A stretch of DNA of 34,229 bases from Sulfurovaceae bacterium (GCA_016744805.1 JADGDQ010000024.1:1-34229); one strand, 5' to 3'; shown: positions 23,482-33,993, numbered from the stretch's first letter. Translations and numbers: made by a program. The notes: generated by a model from the letters alone, not told the origin.

Positions 23482-25224
23482 ATGCTCTCTTCTACAGTAC
23501 TAACTATGGTATTAATAATATTAATACTAATATTAATTATATTTTATATAAGATCAAGAAAACTCAGTCAAAAAATAAAATTACTGATTGAAGCATCTAA
23601 TAATTCTAAAGAGGGATTTTTTATTCTCTCACCTTCGAAAAAGATTATAGCATCTAATTTGATTGCTAAAAACATGTTTGGTTCAAGTCAAAAAGAGTTA
23701 GAAAATGCAAAAATCATTCAAGAGGCACATCGAGATTTAGAGACTATTTTTGATTTAATTAATTATCACAAAAAGCATCTTAAAAGTCTTAAGTCTTTTA
23801 CACTTCAAGCTTCATTAATACAGAAATCAGCAGATATACCTATTCAGGTTACACTTCATTCCTATCATGGAAATATGATTGTTCTTATTCGTGATATATC
23901 TCAAGAGCTTATAGCATCTAAATGTAGTCATAGAGATATACTTACGAATCTACCAAATCAAACACAGGCTATGATTGATATTGGTATGTTTATTAGCAAA
24001 ACACACTCGACTCATAATACTTTTGGACTAATTCTTTTGTCTATTGACCACTTTTATGGTCTTAGAGCTATTCTTGGGTATCGTGCTACTGATATGTTGA
24101 TTGGTAAAATTGTAGAGTCTTTAAAATATTTTTCAAGAGAAATTGATAGTACAGTTTATCAGATGACTCGGAGTAACTTCTTGCTTCTTGTACCCAATAT
24201 TAGTACACAAAATGATGTTTTAAAACTTATAGAAATTATACAAAAGGATTTACAAAAACTTGTAAATTTAGATGCTCAGTATATTGATTTAACTTTTTCA
24301 TCTGGTGTGAGTTTTTATCCTAAGGGAGGTAATGGGGTAGATATATTAATTGATAATGTTTATAAAGCATTAGCACAAGCCCAAGAGAAAGGGAATGCTC
24401 AGGTAGTAATTGATCGAGATATTGAGCCAAGTGAAGATATAAGCTATGAACTTGGTCTTTTTAGTGAGATGACACTAGGACTTAAGAGTAATCAGTTTGA
24501 ACTCTATTACCAACCATTTATTGATATAAAAACAGGAGATATTAAAGGAGCAGAGGCTCTTATTCGTTGGAGACACCCACAAAAAGGGCTTATCTCACCA
24601 TCACAATTTATACCACTAGCAGAGAAGACTGGATTTATTGTAGAGTTAGGAAAATTTGTTATCTTAGAAGCTGTCAAGCAACAAAAAAAGTGGGAGCTTT
24701 TTGAGTTTAATAAACTTCCTATTGCTATTAATCTTACACTTCGTGAGATAGAAGAGGGGGATATGGTAGAGTTTGTAGGAGAGATTTTGGATAAATACCA
24801 AATTGATCCTTCACTCTTGGAATTTGAGATTAGAGAAAATATTGCCATTATCAATGCAGATATAGCAAAAAAAGAGTTTGTAGCACTTAAAGAGCTAGGT
24901 GTCTCTTTGGCTCTTGATGATTTTGGTACAGGATATTCGTCATTTTTTTATCTACGAGATTTTCCTCTTGATACCCTAAAGATAGATTTATCTTTTGTCA
25001 AGAATATAGTTAATAATAAGGAGCATCAAAAAATTGTAAAAGCAATGATTGATTTGGGGCATAACTTTGAGCTAAAAGTAGTAGCAGAGGGAGTAGAAGA
25101 TGATGATACTTATCAACTTTTGAAATCTTATAACTGTGATGAAGCTCAAGGATATTATTTTTCAAAACCACTACCCGCTTTTGAATTTCAAGAGCTAATA
25201 AGAAAAGAAATTATAGATAATTAA
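23482..25224 (+). CDS. Membrane c-di-GMP phosphodiesterase with degenerate GGDEF and intact EAL domain
   Basis: From the ATG at 23482 the protein has 580 residues: a membrane helix at the very N-terminus, a PAS-like region (about 40-145), a GGDEF-like domain in which the signature is replaced by TRSNF (229-233), and an EAL domain. The EAL domain keeps EALIRW (E358), INLT, DDFGTGYSS (479-487), LKIDLSF and VVAEGVE, so it should hydrolyse c-di-GMP; the GGDEF part cannot make it and may bind GTP or do nothing. Start at 23482 is favoured over 23449 by Shine-Dalgarno AAAGGTGG and promoter position. A second, inactive homologue follows 20 bases later. Confidence 0.88.
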   Translation: MLSSTVLTMVLIILILILIIFYIRSRKLSQKIKLLIEASNNSKEGFFILSPSKKIIASNLIAKNMFGSSQKELENAKIIQEAHRDLETIFDLINYHKKHLKSLKSFTLQASLIQKSADIPIQVTLHSYHGNMIVLIRDISQELIASKCSHRDILTNLPNQTQAMIDIGMFISKTHSTHNTFGLILLSIDHFYGLRAILGYRATDMLIGKIVESLKYFSREIDSTVYQMTRSNFLLLVPNISTQNDVLKLIEIIQKDLQKLVNLDAQYIDLTFSSGVSFYPKGGNGVDILIDNVYKALAQAQEKGNAQVVIDRDIEPSEDISYELGLFSEMTLGLKSNQFELYYQPFIDIKTGDIKGAEALIRWRHPQKGLISPSQFIPLAEKTGFIVELGKFVILEAVKQQKKWELFEFNKLPIAINLTLREIEEGDMVEFVGEILDKYQIDPSLLEFEIRENIAIINADIAKKEFVALKELGVSLALDDFGTGYSSFFYLRDFPLDTLKIDLSFVKNIVNNKEHQKIVKAMIDLGHNFELKVVAEGVEDDDTYQLLKSYNCDEAQGYYFSKPLPAFEFQELIRKEIIDN

Positions 25225-25244
25225 GTATACGGAGGAGTTCCCTG

Positions 25245-26993
25245 ATGGATTTAATAGTAATAGGTGTAGTAGTAGTAATTTCAATAGTAGCTATGGTCAT
25301 AATAACCAGATACCTTAAGAAAAAAGTGAGTAGGCATAAAGGTGAAGTAAAGCTTTATAAAAGTGCTAATGAGTATCAAACAGATGCAATGGCTGTTTTT
25401 TCTGAGAAAGAGGAGGTGATGTTCTCAAATAAGGCTGGACGAAAACTTCTTGATTTAGAAATTCATTATGAAAACCAAAAAGTCCCTTATGAAATTTTAG
25501 TCCAATCAGGAAATAATGAACCGCAAAATATTTTTGATCTTATTAAACAGCAAGAAAATATGAATCAAGGAATGATCTATTTAGAAAAAATTATACTCTC
25601 TATAGATGAGCAAAAACATCGTATTAATCTCTATATTGACCACTCTAAATGGAATATGGAAAACTCTATTATCTGTGTTTTTCAAGATGCCAATAGTGAT
25701 TTTAAAGAAAAAGAGAATATTAAAAAATTAGCAGAGACAGATTTTTTGACAGGGTTACCAAGTCAGTTTAGAGCCTCACTTGACATTAATAATCTAGCTG
25801 TAGAGGCACAAAAAAGATCAGAAAGATTTGCCGTATGTCTTTTTGATATTAATAATTTTAAACAGATGCGTGTAGCACTAGGGCATGCCTATGCGAATAC
25901 CCTCCTCAAAAAGTTTTCACAATTTTTAGAAGAACTTAAACAAAAAGATATGTATGTGTATCGTTTAGGCTGTAATAACTTTATTTTAGTTATTGATAAT
26001 TTTAAACGAGAAAAAGTTCTTTTGGAGACAATAGAAGAGATCTCTGAAGAGATTTCTCGACTCTTCTCTTTAGAGTATCAGGATGCTCATATTGTTTCTT
26101 CTTTAGGAGTAGTGTTATTTCCAGAACATGGAAAAAATGCTAACAAACTTATTGATCGTGCATATATGGCACTTGATAATGCAAATAAAAAAGGTAGTGG
26201 CTCTATTGTAATGTATGAAGAGTCTCATCAAAAAGATCAAGAAGACGAGATAAAAATTAGCCAAGAGATACGCCTTGGTCTTCAACGAAAAGAGTTTTCA
26301 GTAGTATATGAGCCTATCTATACAATAGAAACAAATATAGTCTCAGGAGCTAATGTAGTTGTTCAGTGGAATCATCCTCGTTTGGGAGTTGTTGGTATAG
26401 ATAAGTTTAGAGAAGTTGCAGAGAGTACAGGACAGAGTATTGATATTGATAACTTTATACTTGATGAAGTTGTACGACAAAGAAAACTTTGGAATAATTT
26501 TAATTTTAAAAATATTCATCTCTTTATGACTATTTCTCCTAGTCAATTACATTTAGATAGCTTTATTCCTGATCTTGCATCACTTTTTGAAGAAAATGAT
26601 ATAGAAGCTAATGACTTTATTTTTGATGTCTCTTCTAGTGTGGCAAAAGATGGAATGAAGGGCTGTCATGATCAATTTATGAAATTGAAAAAGATGGGTG
26701 TGTTATTGGCTTTAGAAAATTTAGATGTAGGCGCTTCTACAATAGAAGAGTTAGATAAAAAAATAATTCATACACTTAAAGTAAATAGTTCGCTTCTTAA
26801 AACTACTCAAAGCCAAGAGGTACTTAAGTCTGTTATTTCTTTAGCACATGCTTTAGATATTGAAGTATTTGCAGAAAATATCAAAAGCAAAAAAGAAGCA
26901 TCTATAATTCATAAATTTGAATGTGATAAAGCCCAAGGCGAACACTACTCCAAACCTCTAGCACCATTTGAACTCCAAGAGTTCTTACGCTAA
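25245..26993 (+). CDS. Membrane GGDEF-EAL protein with both domains degenerate
   Basis: This 582-residue protein has the same plan as its upstream neighbour: N-terminal membrane helix (1-23), PAS-like part, GGDEF-like and EAL-like domains. Both active sites are lost. GGDEF reads GCNNF (242-246), EAL reads N370-V-V372, DDFGTGYSS reads ENLDVGAST, the metal and lysine motifs read KVNSSL and FAENIK. It should therefore act as a c-di-GMP receptor or a scaffold rather than an enzyme. GGAGGAG precedes the ATG by 7 bases and the pair is cotranscribed. The two look like a tandem duplication in which the second copy drifted. It ends 8 bases before the convergent TPR gene. Confidence 0.85.
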   Translation: MDLIVIGVVVVISIVAMVIITRYLKKKVSRHKGEVKLYKSANEYQTDAMAVFSEKEEVMFSNKAGRKLLDLEIHYENQKVPYEILVQSGNNEPQNIFDLIKQQENMNQGMIYLEKIILSIDEQKHRINLYIDHSKWNMENSIICVFQDANSDFKEKENIKKLAETDFLTGLPSQFRASLDINNLAVEAQKRSERFAVCLFDINNFKQMRVALGHAYANTLLKKFSQFLEELKQKDMYVYRLGCNNFILVIDNFKREKVLLETIEEISEEISRLFSLEYQDAHIVSSLGVVLFPEHGKNANKLIDRAYMALDNANKKGSGSIVMYEESHQKDQEDEIKISQEIRLGLQRKEFSVVYEPIYTIETNIVSGANVVVQWNHPRLGVVGIDKFREVAESTGQSIDIDNFILDEVVRQRKLWNNFNFKNIHLFMTISPSQLHLDSFIPDLASLFEENDIEANDFIFDVSSSVAKDGMKGCHDQFMKLKKMGVLLALENLDVGASTIEELDKKIIHTLKVNSSLLKTTQSQEVLKSVISLAHALDIEVFAENIKSKKEASIIHKFECDKAQGEHYSKPLAPFELQEFLR

Positions 26994-26994
26994 A

Positions 26995-27013
26995 AACCCT
27001 TTTACCAAGGGTT
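26995..27013. terminator. Hairpin terminator between convergent genes
   Basis: AACCCTT (26995-27001) pairs with AAGGGTT (27007-27013) around a 5-base loop. On the minus strand the stem is followed by a run of five T, so it works best as the terminator of the leftward TPR gene, whose stop codon lies inside the hairpin. On the plus strand it lies directly after the stop codon of the degenerate GGDEF-EAL gene. Confidence 0.65.
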
Positions 27014-27790
27014 AACTTCTTCTCCTTTTTTCCCCTCTTTCCCTTGGCTTGCTTTATACATCATAGTTGGCATTTTATCTTGATTTAGTTTTTTAAGTAA
27101 TCTTTTGAGTTCTTTTTGATTCATCTGCTCTTCTTTGGTCATTTGTGCTTTTTTTTGTTCTTCTCCTGAGGTAGAGCCTTTCTCTTTTTTATTCTCTTCT
27201 TGTTTTTTATCAGATGGTTTTTTATCTTTTTCTCCCTCTTTATTTTTTTTATCTTGTTTGTCTTTGTCACCTTTTTTATCATTTTTATCGTTATTTTTTT
27301 TATCTTGGTCTTTTTTGTTTTCTTTATCTTTTTTATCTTCACTCTTTTTTTGGTCTTTCTTTTTCTTCTGCTCTTCTTGTTTTTTCTTCTCTTGCTCTTT
27401 TTTTATTTTTTTGGCTAACTCTAGGTTAAATCGTGTATCGTTATCTTCACCTAGTTTTAGAGCCTCTTGATAGGATTTGATAGCCTCATCTAATTTTTGT
27501 TTTTGAAAGTGTGTATTACCAATATTATGGAGTCTCTGCTGTTCATTGACCCCTTGTGCTTTGTCGTACTCTTTGAGAGCTTTGTCATACTCTTTGGCTT
27601 TATAATAAGCATTGCCTTTGTCATACGCTAACTGAGGAGAGTTCTTCTGAAGTTGCTCAAAGAGCTGGATACTCCTGTTATAATCTAAAGCACTATAGGC
27701 ATCATTTGCCTCTTTAATAATCTTAAAATCTGTAAGACCTGCAAAAAGAGAGAGAGGTAAAAGTAGAAGAGTGAAAGCTTTGTTGCTCAT
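27002..27790 (-). CDS. Exported TPR protein with lysine-rich low-complexity tail (Bat-pathway type)
   Basis: This 262-residue protein has a signal peptide (about 1-17, MSNKAFTLLLLPLSLFAG), two or three TPR repeats (about 25-125, with KGNAYYKAKEYDKALKEYDKA), a lysine/glutamate/aspartate-rich stretch (127-205) made almost only of K, E, D, Q and N, and a short C-terminal end in NPW. TPR followed by a charged tail ending in '..PW' is typical of BatC/BatE-like proteins, which accompany MoxR ATPases and vWA-domain BatA/BatB proteins. No such partners are adjacent here. It diverges from leuS and converges with the GGDEF-EAL pair. Confidence 0.75.
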   Translation of the reverse strand: MSNKAFTLLLLPLSLFAGLTDFKIIKEANDAYSALDYNRSIQLFEQLQKNSPQLAYDKGNAYYKAKEYDKALKEYDKAQGVNEQQRLHNIGNTHFQKQKLDEAIKSYQEALKLGEDNDTRFNLELAKKIKKEQEKKKQEEQKKKKDQKKSEDKKDKENKKDQDKKNNDKNDKKGDKDKQDKKNKEGEKDKKPSDKKQEENKKEKGSTSGEEQKKAQMTKEEQMNQKELKRLLKKLNQDKMPTMMYKASQGKEGKKGEEVNPW

Positions 27791-27832
27791 AATATATCCC
27801 TTGTGTGTAAAAACTAAATCTTAGCATGTGAA

Positions 27833-27862
27833 TTGTTAAAGTTTAAGTAAATTAGCTATAAT
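27833..27862 (+). promoter_or_regulatory. Promoter of leuS-lptE-folC
   Basis: TTGTTA (27833-27838) and TATAAT (27857-27862) are separated by 18 bases, 29 bases before the leuS ATG. It lies in the gap of about 100 bases shared with the divergent TPR gene. Confidence 0.6.
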
Positions 27863-27891
27863 CATCTTAATTTAATTATGCTGGAGAAATG

Positions 27892-30333
27892 ATGAGTTAT
27901 AGTCCTAGTGAGATAGAAAAAAAGTGGCAAGCAGTATGGGAAGAGGAGAGAGCGTATGAGCCTGATGAGGGGTTAGAGAGAGAAAAAAAATATATCTTAA
28001 GTATGTTTCCTTTTCCCTCTGGGCGATTGCATATGGGGCATGTGAGAAACTATGCTATTGGTGATGCGTTGGCAAGGTATTACCGTAAACAGAACTTTAA
28101 TGTTCTGCACCCTATTGGATGGGATGCTTTTGGTATGCCAGCAGAGAATGCCGCAATTAAACATGGAAGACATCCAAAAGAGTGGACCTACTCTAATATA
28201 GACTATATGCGTCAAGAGCTCAGCTCTTTAGGTTTTTCATTCTCTAAGACGCGTGAGTTTGCTACTTGTGACCCTTTGTATACTAAGTGGGAGCAGGAGT
28301 TTATTATCAAGATGTTCCAACAAAAACTTCTCTACCGTGAATCTACTACTGTTAATTGGTGCCAAGAGTGCCATACGGTTTTGGCCAATGAGCAGGTAGA
28401 AGAGGGGTGCTGTTGGCGATGTGATAATGAGGTACAACTCAAAGAGATGCCAGGGTACTATTTGGATATTATCAAATATGCAGATGAGCTTTTAGCAGAC
28501 CTTGACCAACTAGAAGATAAGTGGCCTTCTCAGGTACTTACTATGCAAAAAAACTGGATTGGAAAATCGCAAGGTTTGGAGTTTAGCTTTGAACTAACTG
28601 ATGCAAGTAAGAAGAAGCTTGGTGGAAACTTTGAGCGATTCCAAGTCTTTACAACGCGTCCTGATACTATCTATGGGGTCACCTATAGTGCTTTAGCACC
28701 CGAACACCCTATTACTAAGTATCTCATAGAGAATAATCTTATGGACTCTCAGACGACACAACGGATTGTAGATATATCCAATATGACCGAAATCGAAAGA
28801 GCCAAAGAGGGGAAAGAGGGATATGATTTGGGTATTGAGGTGATACACCCTCTAACAGGTGAGCATACTCCTGTATGGACAGCCAACTTTGTCCTCGCTT
28901 CCTATGGTGGTGGTGCTGTTATGGCAGTTCCTGCCCATGATGAGCGAGATTTTGAGTTTGCATCTCAATATAATCTTCCTATCAAACGGGTGATTAGTGG
29001 AGGAGAGTTACCCTATACAGATGAGGGCTTACTTCAAAACTCTGATATATTTACAAATGAGCAAAACAGGAGTGCCAAAGCCTCTATTATCAAACTCTTT
29101 GAAGAGAAAAATCTAGGTCAAGGCACAACAAATTTTAAGCTAAGAAATTGGGGTGTGAGTCGTCAACGCTACTGGGGTGCACCTATCCCTTTTGTACACT
29201 GTAAAAAGTGTGGATTAGTCCCTGAAAAGATAGAAAATCTCCCTATTGCTCTTCCTGATGATGTAGCTATTACAGGAGAGGGTAACCCACTAGAGAACCA
29301 CCCTACTTGGAAAAACTGTAGCTGTCCTCAGTGTGGAGCAGATGCTATTAGAGAGACCGATACACTTGATACCTTTGTGCAGTCTAGCTGGTACCAGTTG
29401 CGATACGCTACCAATCCACAAAAATGGAACACAGAGGGTATCAACAAAGAAGAGGCGGACTATTGGCTAGGGGTAGACCAATATATTGGTGGAATAGAAC
29501 ATGCCATACTGCACCTTTTGTATGCTAGATTTTTTACAAAAGTCCTAAGAGATTTGGACTACTGTAGTGTAGATGAGCCTTTTGAGAGACTCCTTACCCA
29601 AGGTATGGTACTTAAAAATGGTGCAAAGATGAGTAAATCCAAAGGCAACACTGTAGACCCAGACCAACTTATTGCAGAGTATGGGGCAGATACTGCTCGA
29701 CTCTTTGTACTCTTTGCTGCACCGCCACAAAAAGAGCTAGAGTGGAATGATTCGGCTGTAGAGGGGGCATTTAGGTTTCTTAAAAAGCTCTATGACCGCA
29801 AAGACAAAGTGAGCCATAGCTCTTTGCCTAGTATAGACCAAAGCTCTCTAGGTAGCAAATCCAAAGAGGCAAGAGCCAAAGTCTATGAGGCACTCAAAAA
29901 ATCAACCGATGTCTATACCAAAACATTTGCCTTTAATACATTGATTGCTGCATGTATGGAGGCTCTTAATGCTCTTGACAAACAAGAGGACAAAGCTGTA
30001 TGGAGTGAGGGACTCTATATTATCTTGCATCTTTTAGAGCCTATTGCTCCACATATCACTACAGAGCTTAGCCAAGAGTTATTTCAAAGAGCGAACCTCA
30101 AAGAGAGTATTGTGATGCAAGAAGAGGTCTTTGTGCAAGATAGTATTACACTTGCTATTACTATCAATGGCAAAAAACGGACACAAGTAGAAGTTTCACC
30201 TACCGCTTCCAAAGAGGAGATTTTGGTAGTAGCAAAAGAGGCAGGAGCAAAATGGCTAGAGGGTATGGATATAATCAAAGAGATTGTAGTTCCTAATAAA
30301 TTAGTAAACTTAGTTGTAAAGCCAAGTGCATAA
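27892..30333 (+). CDS. leuS: Leucyl-tRNA synthetase
   Basis: LeuRS charges tRNA-Leu with leucine and edits misacylated products. The class-I motifs are HMGH (47-50) after PFPSGRL and KMSKS (579-583). The CP1 editing domain carries the T-rich TTRPDT, and a cysteine-rich zinc-type insert with CQECH and CCWRC is present near residue 155. The 813-residue length is normal. ATGATG marks two possible starts; the second (27892) has the better spacing from GGAG. The downstream lptE start lies inside the 3' end region, so the genes are cotranscribed. Confidence 0.96.
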   Translation: MSYSPSEIEKKWQAVWEEERAYEPDEGLEREKKYILSMFPFPSGRLHMGHVRNYAIGDALARYYRKQNFNVLHPIGWDAFGMPAENAAIKHGRHPKEWTYSNIDYMRQELSSLGFSFSKTREFATCDPLYTKWEQEFIIKMFQQKLLYRESTTVNWCQECHTVLANEQVEEGCCWRCDNEVQLKEMPGYYLDIIKYADELLADLDQLEDKWPSQVLTMQKNWIGKSQGLEFSFELTDASKKKLGGNFERFQVFTTRPDTIYGVTYSALAPEHPITKYLIENNLMDSQTTQRIVDISNMTEIERAKEGKEGYDLGIEVIHPLTGEHTPVWTANFVLASYGGGAVMAVPAHDERDFEFASQYNLPIKRVISGGELPYTDEGLLQNSDIFTNEQNRSAKASIIKLFEEKNLGQGTTNFKLRNWGVSRQRYWGAPIPFVHCKKCGLVPEKIENLPIALPDDVAITGEGNPLENHPTWKNCSCPQCGADAIRETDTLDTFVQSSWYQLRYATNPQKWNTEGINKEEADYWLGVDQYIGGIEHAILHLLYARFFTKVLRDLDYCSVDEPFERLLTQGMVLKNGAKMSKSKGNTVDPDQLIAEYGADTARLFVLFAAPPQKELEWNDSAVEGAFRFLKKLYDRKDKVSHSSLPSIDQSSLGSKSKEARAKVYEALKKSTDVYTKTFAFNTLIAACMEALNALDKQEDKAVWSEGLYIILHLLEPIAPHITTELSQELFQRANLKESIVMQEEVFVQDSITLAITINGKKRTQVEVSPTASKEEILVVAKEAGAKWLEGMDIIKEIVVPNKLVNLVVKPSA

Positions 30334-30349
30334 AAAAGGAGATAGAAGT

Positions 30350-30901
30350 ATGCAAAAATATAAGAGTATGATAATCATGGGGTTTGTATTACTGCTTCTT
30401 GTGGGGTGTGGGTATAAACCTTCTGCACAATATATTCAACATATAATGAAAGGTTCTGTTTATGTAGAGGTACAAGTAGACCCTAAAGAGCCAGAGAATG
30501 CTTCGTATGTTAAAGATGCACTGCATCAGATGATACTTACAAGATTTAAAGGTTCTCTTGCACCTAAAAACCAAGCTACTAATTTTATTGTAGCCTCTTA
30601 TGAGGGGACTTCTTTTAATCCTGTAAGTTATAGTAATGGATATATTACTAGGTACCGTGCAGATATTCAAATGGAGTTTGAACTAAGAACACCAGATAGA
30701 GTATTTAAACGCTCTATCAAATCAGAGGTAGAAGAGAATATTAGTGCAAGTTCAAGACTCTCTTCAGCCCTAAGAATTGAAGCAATACGACGAGGAATGG
30801 CAAAAGCCCTTGACCAGTTTTTAGCGTATGCTAGTACACAAGGTCTCCTCACAGAAGAGTTCCATAAAGCTCAAATGATACAACAGCAACAACAGCAGTA
30901 G
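30350..30901 (+). CDS. lptE: LptE-like outer-membrane lipoprotein
   Basis: The 183-residue protein has a lipoprotein signal peptide with lipobox L17-V-G-C20, followed by GYKPSA, the opening seen in LptE. LptE plugs the LptD barrel and helps insert LPS in the outer membrane. The rest is a small mixed fold (VYVEVQVDPKEPENA, YRADIQMEFELRTPDRVF) with a glutamine-rich tail. I chose the ATG at 30350, with GGAG 8 bases upstream, over an in-frame ATG at 30326. A lipoprotein gene between leuS and folC is the same order as in Campylobacter, which supports the LptE call. The family is divergent, so the name is likely but not certain. Confidence 0.75.
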   Translation: MQKYKSMIIMGFVLLLLVGCGYKPSAQYIQHIMKGSVYVEVQVDPKEPENASYVKDALHQMILTRFKGSLAPKNQATNFIVASYEGTSFNPVSYSNGYITRYRADIQMEFELRTPDRVFKRSIKSEVEENISASSRLSSALRIEAIRRGMAKALDQFLAYASTQGLLTEEFHKAQMIQQQQQQ

Positions 30902-30906
30902 TAGTT

Positions 30907-32049
30907 GTGTCTTTTTCTCAATTTTTAGAGGCAAAACCACTCTATTATGACACTATAGACCATCAGCGTATCCATGATGCCTATAGAGTCCTCTATCCCT
31001 ATATCAAAGAGCCAAAAAAGGTGCATATAGTAGGAACCAATGGCAAAGGCTCTACAGGACGGATAGTAGCTCATTTAGCCCATACAAGTGGTCTATCTGT
31101 GGGGCATTTTTCATCACCTCATATTCTAAAATTTAATGAGAGAATATGGATAGATGGAGAGGATAGTAGTGATGATATGCTAGAACTAGCCCACCAAAAG
31201 CTCTATAGAGTATTAGGCAAAGAGAGAAGTGATGCTTTGAGCTATTTTGAATATACCACACTTTTAGCTCTTGTAGTCTTTGAAGATGTAGACCTTGTCG
31301 TACTAGAAGCAGGGTTAGGTGGAGAGTTTGATGCTACAAATATTTGTGACAAAGAGCTAACCATTATTACCCCTATTGGTATAGACCATCAAGCATTTTT
31401 GGGTGCAACGATAGAAGAGATAGCCTCTACAAAAATACGAAGTATCCAAAAACAAGCCCTCCTTGCACCACAAATATATCAAGAGGTAGACAAAGTAGCC
31501 AAAGAAATTGCCCTAGAGAAAAAAGCAATACTCCACACTCTCTCAATATCAGCCCAAACAGAGGCTAAACTCAAAGAGATAGCCAAACATAACAAGTGGG
31601 GTGAATATCTTGTACAAAATGCCTCTACAGCTCTCTATGCCCTTGATATACTTGCAATAGACTACACTATAGAGACTCTTAAAGAGTTAGAGTTATTTGG
31701 ACGATTTTATCCCTTTAGAGAGAATATTCGCATAGATGTAGGGCATAATCCCTTAGCCGCCAAAGCGATACTCCAAGCCCTTGAGAGACCCATTGTACTT
31801 ATTTATAATAGTTTAGATGATAAAGAGTATGAAGAGGTTCTAAGAGTACTCAAACCCAAAATCAAAAGAGTAGAGCTGATAGCTATCTCCTCTCAAAGAG
31901 CAGTTACTCTCTCTTCTATAGAAGAGGCACTCAAAAAAGTAGAGTTAGAGTATACTTTTTTTAATAATAATATAGATCCAAAAGAAGAGTATTTGGTCTT
32001 TGGCTCTTTTTATGTGGTTGAAGAGTTTCTTAAAATTGTGAAAAAGTAG
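30907..32049 (+). CDS. folC: Folylpolyglutamate/dihydrofolate synthase
   Basis: FolC adds glutamate to dihydropteroate and folates. The ATP-binding loop is GTNGKGST (43-50), followed by HFSSPHILKFNERI, LEAGLGGEFDATN, the ITPIGIDHQAFLG metal/Mur-ligase motif, and DVGHNP in the C-terminal domain. At 380 residues it is shorter than E. coli FolC (about 420), as in other Campylobacterota. The start is GTG, 5 bases after the lptE stop codon. The gene ends the leuS-lptE-folC operon. folB in this window (3370-3699) acts earlier in the same pathway. Confidence 0.92.
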   Translation: MSFSQFLEAKPLYYDTIDHQRIHDAYRVLYPYIKEPKKVHIVGTNGKGSTGRIVAHLAHTSGLSVGHFSSPHILKFNERIWIDGEDSSDDMLELAHQKLYRVLGKERSDALSYFEYTTLLALVVFEDVDLVVLEAGLGGEFDATNICDKELTIITPIGIDHQAFLGATIEEIASTKIRSIQKQALLAPQIYQEVDKVAKEIALEKKAILHTLSISAQTEAKLKEIAKHNKWGEYLVQNASTALYALDILAIDYTIETLKELELFGRFYPFRENIRIDVGHNPLAAKAILQALERPIVLIYNSLDDKEYEEVLRVLKPKIKRVELIAISSQRAVTLSSIEEALKKVELEYTFFNNNIDPKEEYLVFGSFYVVEEFLKIVKK

Positions 32050-32099
32050 ATTTTGTGTACCAAGAGATTAAAACTCCCTAGACTATAAACTTATTTAGG

Positions 32100-32105
32100 T
32101 ATAAT
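32100..32105 (+). promoter_or_regulatory. -10 element for typA
   Basis: TATAAT preceded by a T-containing stretch lies 42 bases before the typA ATG in the 98-base gap after folC; AGGA, 7 bases before the ATG, is the Shine-Dalgarno. No -35 box is clear. Confidence 0.55.
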
Positions 32106-32147
32106 CGCGAAAACAGATCTATTAAGACAAATAATTAGGAATTTTCT

Positions 32148-33968
32148 ATGCAAAAAATTAAAAATATCGCGGTAATCGCGCATGTTGACCACGGTAAAAC
32201 AACTCTTGTTGATGAACTTCTCCAGCAAAGCGGAACATTTTCTGCTCATCAAGATGTTGCAGAGAGAGTTATGGATAGTAATGATATTGAAAAAGAGAGA
32301 GGGATTACTATTCTTTCTAAAAACACTGCTATTACTTATGGTGATTATAAAATCAATATTATTGATACTCCAGGTCACGCCGATTTTGGTGGTGAAGTAG
32401 AGCGAGTTCTCAAAATGGTAGATGGTGTTTTATTGCTTGTAGATGCTCAAGAGGGTGTTATGCCTCAAACAAAATTTGTTTTGAAAAAAGCAATAGAGCT
32501 AGGGCTTATTCCTGTAGTTGTTATCAACAAAATAGATAAAGATGCAGCTGAGCCAGATAGAGTTATGGATGAAGTTTTTGACCTTTTGGTAGCTCTTGAT
32601 GCAAATGAAGATCAACTTGATTTTCCTGTGCTATATGCAGCAGCTAGAGATGGTTATGCTAAATGGGATATGGAAGATGAAAACAAAAACATGATTCCAC
32701 TTTTTGATGCAATCTTAGAGCAGGTTCCTAGCCCAGAGGGTTCTGCGGATAATGATACGCAAGCACAGGTATTTACACTTGACAATGATAACTTTGTAGG
32801 TCGTATAGGTATTACTCGTATCTTTAACGGAAAAGTAAAAAAAGGTGATGAGTATCTATTGGTAAAAGCCTGTGGTGCAAAATCAAAAAGCCGTATCTCT
32901 AAGCTTATTGGATTTAAAGGTCTTGATAGAATTGATATAGAAGAAGCTGAAGCTGGTGATATTGTTGCTATTGCTGGTTTTTCTGATATTGATGTAGGTG
33001 ATAGTGTGTGTGATGCAGTTAATCCTGTAGCATTAGACCCTATGCATGTTGAAGAGCCTACACTTTCTGTTATTTTTTCTGTTAATGATGGACCACTAGC
33101 AGGTACTGAAGGTAAACATGTAACTTCTAATAAGATTCAAGAGAGACTTGCTAAAGAGATGGAGACAAATATCGCTATGCGTATGGAGCCACTCGGTGAT
33201 GCATCATTTAAGGTATCTGGTCGTGGAGAGCTTCAAATTGGTATTCTTGCAGAAAACATGAGAAGAGAAGGTTTTGAATTCCTTCTTGCTCGTCCTGAGG
33301 TTGTTATCAGAATAGAAGAGGGTATTAAAATGGAGCCATTTGAGCATTTAGTTGTAGATGTTCCTTCTGATTTTCAAGGTGTAGCTATTGAAAAGTTAGG
33401 TAAAAGAAAAGCAGAAATGACTTCACTTGTTCCTATGCCTGATGGAACTGTAAGAATAGAATTTGAGATTCCTGCAAGAGGTTTGATTGGATTTAGAAAT
33501 GAATTTCTTACAGATACAAAAGGTGAGGGTATTATGAATCACTCATACTTAGATTATCGTCCATACTCTGGTGTAGTTGAGAGTAGAACACCGGGTGCAT
33601 TGGTCTCTATGGATAATGGTGAAGCAGTAGCATTTTCTATCTTTAACCTGCAAGCTAGAGGAACTATGTTTATCTCTCCACAGGATAAAGTATATAGTGG
33701 TATGGTTATTGGTGAGTCTGCAAGACCTGGTGATTTGGATGTAAATCCACTCAAAGGAAAAGCACTTACAAATATGAGAACATCAGGAGCTGATGATGCA
33801 ATTAAGCTAGTACCACCTAGACCTGTTACTTTAGAGTCTGCTATGGAGTGGATTGAAGATGATGAGCTTGTAGAGATTACACCTATTTCTATTAGAATTC
33901 GTAAAAGATCACTTGATCCAGTATTAAGAAAAAGAGAAGCTAGAGATAAAAAGAATGCTCAAAAATAA
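32148..33968 (+). CDS. typA: Ribosome-associated GTPase TypA/BipA
   Basis: TypA is an elongation-factor-like GTPase that binds 70S ribosomes and supports 50S assembly and stress adaptation. Motifs are the P-loop AHVDHGKTT (11-19), [23 protein letters not shown], and the BipA-specific C-terminal part with [21 protein letters not shown] and [21 protein letters not shown]. The 606-residue length is standard. It has its own promoter after folC and is followed by a strong hairpin. Confidence 0.96.
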   Translation: MQKIKNIAVIAHVDHGKTTLVDELLQQSGTFSAHQDVAERVMDSNDIEKERGITILSKNTAITYGDYKINIIDTPGHADFGGEVERVLKMVDGVLLLVDAQEGVMPQTKFVLKKAIELGLIPVVVINKIDKDAAEPDRVMDEVFDLLVALDANEDQLDFPVLYAAARDGYAKWDMEDENKNMIPLFDAILEQVPSPEGSADNDTQAQVFTLDNDNFVGRIGITRIFNGKVKKGDEYLLVKACGAKSKSRISKLIGFKGLDRIDIEEAEAGDIVAIAGFSDIDVGDSVCDAVNPVALDPMHVEEPTLSVIFSVNDGPLAGTEGKHVTSNKIQERLAKEMETNIAMRMEPLGDASFKVSGRGELQIGILAENMRREGFEFLLARPEVVIRIEEGIKMEPFEHLVVDVPSDFQGVAIEKLGKRKAEMTSLVPMPDGTVRIEFEIPARGLIGFRNEFLTDTKGEGIMNHSYLDYRPYSGVVESRTPGALVSMDNGEAVAFSIFNLQARGTMFISPQDKVYSGMVIGESARPGDLDVNPLKGKALTNMRTSGADDAIKLVPPRPVTLESAMEWIEDDELVEITPISIRIRKRSLDPVLRKREARDKKNAQK

Positions 33969-33972
33969 TATT

Positions 33973-33993
33973 AAAGTGGGACTTTCCCACTTT
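33973..33993. terminator. Hairpin after typA
   Basis: AAAGTGGGA (33973-33981) pairs with TCCCACTTT (33985-33993) around a 3-base loop, 4 bases after the typA stop codon. The stem ends in TTT but GG follows, so the U-run is short on the plus strand; on the minus strand the stem is followed by an AT-rich stretch ending in TTTTT. It probably ends the typA message and may serve both strands. Confidence 0.65.

Noticed and set aside
25245-26993. Second GGDEF-EAL gene as an active cyclase or phosphodiesterase.
   Set aside because: All catalytic motifs are replaced (GCNNF, NVV, ENLDVGAST).
27135-27470. Phe/Ser/Leu-rich rightward frames opposite the TPR gene, up to 111 residues long.
   Set aside because: They are the antisense of the lysine-rich low-complexity tail (AAA/AAG read as TTT/CTT) and have no Shine-Dalgarno.
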